Source of the DNA: Batkoa obscura | Taxonomy: Eukaryota > Entomophthoromycota > Entomophthoromycetes > Entomophthorales > Batkoaceae | Direction: 5' to 3' | DNA: 64,000 bases | Assembly (NCBI GenBank): GCA_030770535.1 | Contig: JASVEC010000002.1 | Coordinates: 2,170,001-2,234,000, forward strand | Part shown: positions 1-13,757 of the stretch, piece by piece | Layout of the letters: each line of letters begins with the position of its first letter | Numbering within the stretch: position 1 is the stretch's first letter | Notes under the pieces: model-generated | Seen by the model: the letters and a program-made list of their open reading frames with translations, nothing else | Told to the model about the DNA's origin: nothing | Databases searched by the model: none | Program-made: the position numbers and the translations under genes

Positions 1-338
1 CTATAAAATTTAAAAAGATTCATATTCTAGTAAAAAGTTAACTCATAAGCAAAATTTTACTAGATAAAAGTAAAAATATTATTCTAATTATTAATATGCT
101 ATCTCATAATACTAGTTTTAATCATATAAATGATAACAAAATAACTATATAGACATTTTATTAAACTATATTATTAATAAGCATCAATAACAAACAAGAA
201 AGCATTAAAAATGATTTTTTACTACAACAAAGCATATCATTGAAACCTGTATATGATTGGCTCAAGTGACGAGATCAAAGGGATGCTATTGATTTTTTAT
301 AAAAAAATCATCCAAATTAAAAAGAATCTTTTTATATC
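1..338. other. AT-rich upstream region of SMC3
   Basis: No gene is seen here. The stretch is the 5' flank of SMC3. A near-palindrome of T and A runs flanked by TGA/TCA lies at 290-310, about 30 nt before the start codon; it may be only low-complexity sequence. Confidence 0.5.
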
Positions 339-5792
<5,454 letters not shown>

Positions 5793-6288
5793 TGTGCGAT
5801 GTCCAAATTAAGTTCTTTTTTTTACCCGATTTCTAAAAATTTTGTATTTTAAGAACTTTGCTTAAAATTGTATAAAAATAAATTCTTTATTAAAAAAATA
5901 TATTAGTTTTAAATTATTTTATTATAATTTCTATTACAAATTAGTAGAATTTCTATTAAATTTAATGAAGATTCCTAGATTAGGGAGCCTTTTATTAATA
6001 TAACATATATAGTGATATTAATTAAAGTTGTAGTATGTAAACAAGTATACATTTTTGTAAAACTTTATTAAAAAATATTTATTATTGACTGCTTTATAGC
6101 CAACATTGCGGGTTTACTACTAAATAAATAAAAACTTCAGAAGTTAAAATTAATTAAGTCATATTTTTTATTTTGCTTAATGCTTTGAAAATATTTTTCT
6201 ATTATAAAAGATTTCCAAAATGTCCATTAACTATACTTTTTCTATAACACTTAGCAAAAAAATTAAAGTCAATATTCAAACTACTATT

Positions 6289-6388
6289 TGAGGATGTATT
6301 TTTGTGTTCAAGGGTTTTACTAACAAAATTTCCGCTTAAATAGCGCTTAAAAAATGGAAAAAATAATGGAATTAAAAAAACAATCCCA
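6289..6388 (-). mobile_element. MITE nested in decayed transposon
   Basis: R end first: TGAGGATGTATTTTTGTG, core with AAATAGCGCTTAAAAAATGG, then ending AAACAATCCCA. It interrupts transposase-like sequence that is continuous at 14720-14740 in the intact copy. Confidence 0.85.
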
Positions 6389-6758
6389 TTTACTTTATAA
6401 ATTTTTTTAAATATATAATATATAATATATATTATAAAAACTTCTAGGATTTAAAATAACTTCCTGTATCTACCTATATATTAAGTTTTATAAAATTATT
6501 AAATAAAAGCTTTTTATATACTAAATTAACCAAAGAGTTTTTTATTTATACTGAATTATAATTTAATATTTTAGATAGATAATCAGAACAAACTTTATAT
6601 ATATTATTTTTTAAATATGAAATACTAAATATTAACACCAATATAGTTCGTTTATTACAATAACTCAAATCTATTAGATTTGGTTTTGTTTTTATATCTA
6701 TATTTTATTTAAAGTTTAAAGTTATTATATAACTTTTATTATTTAATCTCTTAATAGC

Positions 6759-7215
6759 TGTAGAATCTGGTACTGAGTAGTTGGAGTTAAAAGCAGTTAT
6801 TAATTGACTAGCCGTAAGTCGAAAAGTCTTAGTTTATGTGACTAAGGTAGACTTGGATTATGAAGAATAGCACGTAATATATTACAGACTATGTAAGACA
6901 AATAGAATAGACAGTACTACTTAAAATCTACGTAAAATACTAAAAGGATAATTTAGTGGCTTTATTAAAGGTACAGTATCAAGGAATAATTCAGTCAAAA
7001 AGCTCCAAGTTACTATTTCTTAAATCTGTTTTACACTTCAACAAGTATGAATATCAAAACGGGGGGATAATGTCCTTTGGAATCATATGACAGAAATCCT
7101 CATAACAAATCAAAATAAGAGCTTGAGACTAATTGCGCCTGAACTCGAGAACATAACGACTTAAGTGATTGTTATGTTATAGTCAATCATAAAGCTGACA
7201 AAGCGATATTTCACG
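6759..7215 (+). repeat. Solo LTR, older copy (family LTR-A)
   Basis: About 457 bp, matching 16571-17033 over its whole length (shared landmarks AATCTGGTACT near the start, TAGTTTATGTGACTA, AATAGCACGTAAT, TCATAACAAATCAAAATAAG, GACAAAGCGATATTTCAC at the end). It sits inside the decayed transposon 5793-8203, where the intact copy has continuous sequence near 15090. No internal retrotransposon region or partner LTR flanks it, so it is a solo LTR fossil. It differs clearly from the second copy, which suggests age. Whether it is of Ty1/copia or Ty3 type cannot be told from the LTR alone. Confidence 0.75.
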
Positions 7216-7356
7216 GTTTTATTAAACACAATTTTTTGAGTATCAACATAAAATTCATAGGATTTATATAATTTTTTTTATTAAAAGATTTTTTTATCTT
7301 TGTTGTATTTTTTATTAACACATTTGTTTTGTTTCAAACAACTCTTTTTAATTATA

Positions 7357-7456
7357 TGGGGATGTATTTTTGTATTTAAGAATTTTACTAACAATTTTTC
7401 CACTCAAATAGCGCTTAAAAGATGGAAAAAATGCTGAAGCTAAAAAAATATTCACA
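7357..7456 (-). mobile_element. MITE with TA target-site duplication
   Basis: R end TGGGGATGTATTTTTG at the left, L end ATATTCACA at the right, core AAATAGCGCTTAAAAGATGG. TA lies on both sides (7355-7356 and 7457-7458). The intact transposon has the uninterrupted site CTGTATACTGGG near 15230, so a single TA was duplicated on insertion. Confidence 0.92.
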
Positions 7457-7610
7457 TATACTGGGGCACATATATTATATAAATCTGTTTTTTTAGTAGA
7501 TTTTTAAAATTATTTAATATGTATTTAATATGTATTTAAATATTAACCTAGTTACTGTTTCATTTTTAAAATATTTACTATATATTATTTTCCCATTTTT
7601 ATTTAGTATA

Positions 7611-7711
7611 TGAGGCTGTTTTTTTTGACTTCATTACCTTTTCTACTTTTTAAGCGCTATTTGAGCAGAAAAATTGTTAGTAAAATCCTTAAATACAAAA
7701 ATACATCCCTG
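7611..7711 (+). mobile_element. MITE nested in decayed transposon
   Basis: L end TGAGGCTGTTTTTTTTGACT, core TTTAAGCGCTATTTGAGC, R end AAATACATCCCTG. It interrupts the AT-rich stretch corresponding to about 15375-15400 of the intact transposon. Confidence 0.85.
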
Positions 7712-7786
7712 TTTGATTAATGTTTATTATTATTATTTTTTTATTCAATCTTAGTAAAATAGTTGAATCATTTAGTAAATATTATA

Positions 7787-7876
7787 TGAGGATGTTTTTT
7801 TTGGTTTCATCACTTTTTTCATTTTTACAGCGCTATTTAAGTGGAAAAAATAATGAAGTCAAAAAAAACACTCCCA
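7787..7876. mobile_element. Snap-back MITE (two L ends)
   Basis: Starts with the L end (TGAGGATGTTTTTTTTGG, then TTTCATCAC) and also finishes with an inverted L end (ATAATGAAGTC, then ACACTCCCA); the R-end landmark TTAGTAAAATTC is absent. The 90-bp element can fold on itself. TA flanks both sides (7785-7786, 7877-7878), and the sequence before it continues as in the intact transposon near 15465. Confidence 0.8.
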
Positions 7877-8205
7877 TATAGTAATTTTGATTTACTTATT
7901 TTTAATAACGGGTTACAGTATTAGTATTTTATTATTATTAATTATTTTTAGACAATTATAGTAATCTCTTCTTATATTAAATCCATAACTTTTATATTCA
8001 TTAAGAAAATATACTGAAGCTTTCAAGGCATTAGTTCTATATATTGTTTGATTAAATTTATCATTATAAATAATAAATAATAAATTTTTGAATTTAATTT
8101 TAAGCTTTTTAAACTTAACTAATCATACATTTAAGCACTTATAAATTTAAAAGTTAAGATTTGAGTTTACAACTAAATCCTGAAACCAATTTGAACATCT
8201 TCATA

Positions 8206-8305
8206 TAAGAATGTATTTTTTCGTTTAAGAATTTTACTAGCAGTTTTTCCACTTAAATAATGTTTGAAAAATGGAAAAGTAATGAAACTAAAAAACACAT
8301 CCCCA
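8206..8305 (-). mobile_element. MITE abutting the transposon right end
   Basis: R end TAAGAATGTATTTTTTCG, core TTCCACTTAAATAATG, L end ACACATCCCCA, with TA on both sides (8204-8205 and 8306-8307). It begins two bases after the decayed transposon's terminal inverted repeat. Confidence 0.9.
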
Positions 8306-9876
8306 TATAACGATTTAAAGGCTACAAAATGTATAGTAGTAGTTGTACGAAATAGTATACATGTAAAGGAGGATGCTTTTGTTTCTTAAAGAATAACTTA
8401 ATGCTACAAGCAATCGTCATTTACTGCTGTGTACAAAGTTTGTATTTAATCAAAAAACTAATCGTGCAGTCAAAGGTTAAATTGTTATTTTAAAAAGTTG
8501 GTTTAAAATTACTTTATTATAAATTTCAACCACTAAATTAAACTACACCTATCATTTTGTTTGTATATTGAATTTTAAAATATAAAATATAAAATATAAA
8601 ATATAAAATATAAAATATAAAATATAAAATATAAAATATAAAATACAATGTATAAAATATAGTGTATAATATCGCCTCAAACTTTATCGAAATATTAGTA
8701 TTCCAATTTAAAACTAGCTAATGGGATAGACATGTTTGTATTTACAAATTATCCAAATATAGTATTTTGATTTTAATTTTGCTCAATTTTTATTAGCTTG
8801 ATAATAATAGACTGAATTGAGGATTTATTTTGAAATAAGGTTATGATCAATAACAATTGCTCCCATTATTAATCGAAAATCAACTCGAAAATCAACTCGA
8901 AAATATCTATTAGATTGATATTAAACAATCTATACATAAATTTAGTAGCATAATAAACAATTTCAAATATACAAATATATTAATTATCACATTTTTATTT
9001 TCAAAGCATTATTTATTCACCTTATTCATAATCCTTAAAAGCATACAGTCCCAAGTCTCTATTACTTAAATAAACTCATTTGAGTCCCAAGTGGTAGAGC
9101 TAAGAGACAAAATTATAAAAACTTAAGACCCGGACTTAAAGAGTCCATCAAATAAAAATAAAGCTAAGCATTATAAAAGGTGAGAAAGCTCGAATTCTAT
9201 TCCTATTACATTCTATGTTTGATAAGGAACTATTCGCAGATTACATTTCTACTAAATTAATAGTCATCATTTATTAAATATCGGAAGCATTTATTAAATT
9301 AGTAAAAGTTAATTTGAAGCATATCACAACACCACATTATTAAAAAATAAGATAGGCATAAATTAATTAAAATAATAGGCTTTATATATTCAAGGAACAT
9401 ATATTTTTTGAATATTTTTATATTTAATTAGATAATAAACTATTTAAGCTAGTTATAACATTTTGGTGACTAAGATTATAGCGATTGCCACTAAAGTTGT
9501 GATATGAATAATTTTAAATCCAATAAAAGAAACGGTAGGGTTCGATTAAATTAAATTAACCAATAAACATTAAAATTGTTGAATTCTATTTTCCGACAAT
9601 GGTTTTACCAAATAAAAAGTTAGAACAGAAAAGTGCTACGAAAATTAATTAATAACAAAATAAGGGTCTAAAAGCAACAAAATTAGTCCAAGGAATAATG
9701 AAGTCAGGGAACAAAAGAAGGTGTGAACAATTAAAGAAAAATTTATACTAATTATAAATAATGCTATTGAGTCAATAAAAAATCACTATATAAATAAGCC
9801 ATGCCCTATTTTTTAAAAACTTTGATATTTTTGTTTATTTTATATCATTTCCATCCTTTAATTCATCCAGTTCAAC
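8306..9876. other. Intergenic with a simple repeat
   Basis: No gene is recognised. Besides the tract at 8577-8645 there is only AT-rich DNA, including a short tandem AAATCAACTCG at 8876-8903. The last few hundred bases are the receptor gene's upstream region. Confidence 0.5.
8577..8645. repeat. Microsatellite, 7-bp unit TATAAAA
   Basis: About nine to ten head-to-tail copies of TATAAAA, nearly perfect, fading into related sequence up to about 8668. Confidence 0.95.
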
Positions 9877-11139
9877 ATGGAAGAAGAAGCTACGTCAATA
9901 TATAATGATTACATCATTGGGGTAGTTTACCCAATGATGGCTCAGGTTTCTGCTATTTTAGCTGCCATTGTGGTAATTACTATGGTTTCTTTAGGTAATT
10001 ATCCACCCTTGATATCAACATTATATTAATATTTTTATAGTAATCTATGACCATAAATTAGTCAACCGTGTTTCCTTAAGATTACAAACAATGATCTCAT
10101 TAATTGATGTATGGACGCATACTGCATACATGTGGATGCGACCAGTTGATTATCCAGGCTCAATGTGTACCTTTATTGGTTGGTCTCTTATCTTTTTCCC
10201 ACTGTTGTACATTTTTTATAATGTCGTTGTTGCTGTTAATCTCCAATTAGTTTTTTTGCATAATGTTAAGATCACTAGTAAGATTGAAGTTGCTTATTGG
10301 ATTGGTCCCATCATCCTCGCCTTTATCTTGGCTACCGTACCACTAGGTAGACTATTATTGCTTGTTATTAAGTCATATGCTAATTTTATTCATAGTTACC
10401 GGAAGTTTAGGCTATAGTGAATATAATGGATGCTATACTAGTGGAGAAAATAAGTTTGTAGGAAGAATGGTAGATTTACTTGCTTGTAGTTTATGGACAG
10501 TACTTGGGATATTATATATCGTAGTTATAGTAGTATTAGTAATGATTCATATCAATCGAGAATCAAATCATATTAAAAGATCCCGAATGTTTCAAAATGC
10601 TCAAGTATCCCAAAAGGCTATTAAGAGTATTAAAATGTTAACTTATAGGGTGTAAGCTTATTGTTAAAGCTTTAATATTGATGCTAATCTAGTTTTTAGT
10701 ATGTTATACCCTATCATTGTCATCATTTCCCAAACGGCCACTATTACTGCTCAAGTTTATTATGATTTTACTGAACAACCAATACATGCTATTGATCAAG
10801 TGTCTTATATATGTACTGGTTTAGTAGGAGCTCTCAATTTTGTTGCTTTCTTTTTAGATCCTACTATCCACACTGCAATTAAAAAAGTATTTAAAAGGAT
10901 ATGCAACAAAGCCAAAAAACAAAGAGAATATCCAACCAAAATTGGTAGGTTTTTATTTTTATCATAAAGAGTTGATAATAACCTTTTATTTAGAAGATGT
11001 TAACAATATTGAGATGGGACAAAATAAACCTAACCTAATGACATTTAATAACTCTTCGGAACTGGAGCACGCTTCTACCAAGCATTTTATTTTCCAATCT
11101 GAAGATGAGCAGTTCAATGAGTTAACAAAAGCTTTGTGA
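9877..11139 (+). CDS. Seven-transmembrane receptor-like protein (GPCR-like)
   Basis: Starts MEEEATSIYNDYIIG at 9877 and is joined over four introns: about 9995-10041, 10347-10395 (49 nt), one beginning GTAAGC at 10650 and ending at 10699, and one at about 10944-10992. Hydrophobic helices can be seen at VVYPMMAQVSAILAAIVVI, at about 10090-10130 (LIDVWTHTAYMW), at WSLIFFPLLYIFYNVVVAV, at WIGPIILAFILATVPL, at LWTVLGILYIVVIVVLVMI, at LYPIIVIISQTATI and at ICTGLVGALNFVAFFLD: seven in all. Basic residues follow helix 7 (IKKVFKRICNKAKK) and a polar tail ends at 11139. The layout resembles the fungal Git3/cAMP-receptor-like superfamily, which senses nutrients through heterotrimeric G proteins; ligand and exact family are unknown. 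Confidence 0.8.
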
Positions 11140-12479
11140 TTTAATACTATACGATTCGTTTAATAAATATATCTTAATAAATTTGGCATTTTTTCAAATA
11201 AAATTATTCCAAATTATTATTTTTTGAACATAACCCCATTTTCCGCAAAATGACCCTTATTTAAAAAAATGTTATGACTAACTTCGAGAATCTCAAGAAA
11301 TTACTCGCAATTTTTGATCAATTTGTAAAAATAATACAACCCATCATCATTATGCTCTGGCCTTTTTTTATAAATAAAGATGTATGGCATAACTTTATTT
11401 CATTATTCTTGACAAAATTTTACCAAAGAATGGCTCTATCACTTTTTTCTAGTCTCGGTACTTGTTAAAGCAAGCTTGCGCACTTAAGCTCAAAGTCGAA
11501 AGTTTTTATAATAATGAGTTATTCTCTAACCTGAGGGTTCAAAATTAAACATTGGTAAATGTAGCATGAGCATCTAGAAGTCTATACGTTCTTATGAATA
11601 ATAGGCGGGTTTTCAAATGCATAGTTATTAATACCCATATTAAGTTAGTTTAAGGTAAAATAAAGATTTGTGGATTTAAATAAACATTTAAAAGTTGTCT
11701 ATTTATGCTATTTTAACAATTTTTCAAATAGCATCAGGTACGATAATTGATAGTTTTTATAATTTTTAATTTTTAAAAGACCATTATTGGATTTCTTATC
11801 CTCATGCTAAATTATATGAAAAGTCAATTTTTTAAATGTTATAATATTTTTTATTATTCATTTAGTAAATAAATCAATTTTCTATTTATAGAATCGAAAT
11901 AATCTTAGTGTAGGCACTTCAGTTAGTTATATTAAAGCAAGCTTTATAAAACAACAGAACTTATAGACAAAAGATTAATTATTTTGGTTGTTTTTGTGTT
12001 GTTTTGTTTTAATTCCTGGTTTCCTCTATTCAGCAACCAAAGTCAAGCTTTGGCAAGAGGAAATAAAAAATAAATTACCTGTTAAGGAGAACTGGCTTGT
12101 TAGAGACATTAAAATTTGAATTGTCTGTTAAAGTATTCCTCTAATTTTCAAATCTTCTTCTGATATTCTGTATTTGTATTCTTTAAAACCTTCAAATTCT
12201 CAAATAAAAGCAAGCACTTCCACAATGATAAGTAATCAAAAGAACGCATTAATTATTATACTTGAATATATTTGTCTTTACAAGGAAATTTAATTAAATT
12301 TATTCTCTACTTTAATTGTTTTTAATTTAAGACATTGAAATAAATAATGCAATATAGTGTTTCTTAAAAATTACGTTTAGAGCATTTATTAATATTATGT
12401 TAAAACACAATTGGTAAAATTGATCATTGTTCTTTTTGAAAATTTGACTATACATGGGTATTGTCTACTTAGTTATTTA
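11140..12479. other. Intergenic, no recognised gene
   Basis: AT-rich. A 64-codon open frame at 11274-11468 has no recognisable features and looks like chance. The word AAAGCAAGCTT recurs near 11468 and 11934. No inverted-end element was identified. Confidence 0.4.
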
Positions 12480-13250
12480 AAGCAAGCCAAAGTATTTGGC
12501 AATGACTTGTTCCAACTCAGGGGGATAGTAGTCAGTGTACTACCAGCTTGTAATACCCATTAGCTTATTGTCGTTTAAGGCAAAAGATTTATGGTTTAGA
12601 TAGCAATGGCAAAATGCTGGGTTAGAGAAAGCTGTATTTCTGAGATCTTTCAATATTGCTCTAAATATCTTAGGTTTGAAATGTGGTATTGAATAATGAT
12701 CGTTTTTTTCATTGATATTATATCCTTAAACACATGTACAAGTTGATCTATATTCTCGATAGTTTCATGATAGTTATTATTCTCGTAAAGGATTGATATG
12801 TTAACATGATAGAGGGATAAGCCAGTAATACTGACTGTATCTACGTTGCGATCTTCCATGGCTTTTTCAGAATCCGATAGTTTGATGGGATGCTGTTTAA
12901 ACCTTTCCAGATCTTTTTGAATTTTTTTTATATAAATGATTATTCTATTCTTATAAACCATCGATCATACCCCCTTCTATTTCTTTGCCCACCGTTATAT
13001 AGCAGGAATTTCCATTGAAGTAATTGTATAACCTTAAAGCACAATATCTTGGAAAAATTTCACCTATTCTTCCCATACTGTTTTTTTGAAGCTTCTTGAT
13101 CTTTTGGCTCTTGATTTATTTCCCTCTTTGTATTTAACGTCCCATTCTAGGCCATATTTGGGAATCCTTTCTTTTGATTGGAGGGCAAGAACTATTGATT
13201 TACCAATAAAGAGGACTATGGTATAGGAGTATACTTACAGGTATGCTCCC
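12480..13250 (-). pseudogene. Decayed gene of unknown family
   Basis: The minus strand carries several protein-like stretches in different frames with codon use unlike the surrounding AT-rich DNA: GKSIVLALQSKERIPKYGLE at about 13200-13140, an uninterrupted frame of 103 codons at 12961-12650 (LSDSEKAMEDRNVDTVSITG), and ILKDLRNTAFSNPAFCHCYL running towards 12490 and ending EQVIAKYFGLL. The pieces are separated by stops and frame changes that do not look like introns, so this appears to be a broken gene. I recognise no domain. Alternatively the 103-codon frame alone could be a small real gene. Confidence 0.35.
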
Positions 13251-13337
13251 TGTAAAAAAATCGCCTTTTGTAGTAATAGAAATTGCTAATTATATTAAAA
13301 TCTATAAATATTTTAAAGTACTTTCACATTAATACTA

Positions 13338-13408
13338 AGATTAATATCAACACTAATTCTAGCCTTAACCTAGTCCTAACATCAATTGTAACCCTAATCC
13401 TAACCTGA
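13338..13408. repeat. Degenerate telomere-like tract
   Basis: A run of imperfect CTAA-containing units: CACTAATTCTAGCC, TTAACCTAGTCCTAAC, then GTAACCCTAATCCTAACC. It resembles the complement of TTAGGG repeats but is too irregular to be a functional telomere. Confidence 0.35.
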
Positions 13409-13675
13409 TTTTATTATAAATTCACTTGATCTATCTTTTTTCTAAAATGATTAAGCCAGAAATACAAAAAGCTAAAACTAAACAACATTTAAGCTTAAAT
13501 AATCATTAACTAGCAACCATTTTTCCTATTAATAATCTGTACTATTGCACTATTTATAGCTTGAAATCTAAATTTTATTTCGAAATGAGCATTTTTAGTT
13601 CCTATTTGAACTTTAAACAACGTTTGGTTTTTGACTTATTTTTTAAATTTTCTAACTTTAATTATTCTAGAAAAA

Positions 13676-13725
13676 AATATAAAATCTCCAGAATTAGTTT
13701 CGTTTTTTCGTCTAATTTTTAAACT
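13676..13725. repeat. Fragment of a third transposon left end
   Basis: CAGAATTAGTTTCGTTTTTT followed by CGTCTAATTTTTAAAC closely repeats the subterminal sequence of the intact transposon that begins about 80 bp further on (CTGAATTAGTTTCATTATTT, then ATCCAATTTTAAAA). The TGGGG terminus itself is not preserved. Confidence 0.5.
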
Positions 13726-13757
13726 ATGAATTATAAATTAAGTGAACAATAAAATAC

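Larger units (their letters stand above)
5793..8203 (+). mobile_element. Decayed second copy of the 2.5-kb DNA transposon, with nested insertions
   Basis: Segment by segment this matches 13758-16223 in the same order and orientation: the left end (TGTGCGATGTCCAAATTAAG against TGGGGTTGTCTGAATTAG), subterminal DNA at 5840-6130, the transposase region at 6200-6750, 7220-7360, 7460-7600, 7715-7785 and 7880-8050, and the right end (CTGAAACCAATTTGAACATC at about 8180). The transposase reading frame, on the minus strand, is destroyed by many small changes. Four MITEs (6289-6388, 7357-7456, 7611-7711, 7787-7876) and a solo LTR (6759-7215) lie inside it, so they are younger than this copy. A fifth MITE abuts its right end at 8206. 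Confidence 0.8.
13251..13757. other. Intergenic; telomere-like tract and a transposon end fragment
   Basis: Contains a degenerate CCTAA-rich tract (13338-13408) and a fragment resembling the left end of the neighbouring transposon (about 13676-13725). Otherwise no feature is seen. Confidence 0.45.

Noticed and set aside
10362-10655. Separate gene starting MLLSHMLILF
   Set aside because: It is the downstream exon of the seven-helix receptor; its apparent start lies in the 49-nt intron.
11274-11468. 64-codon open frame after the receptor gene
   Set aside because: No motif, no homology that I recognise, AT-rich composition; likely chance.
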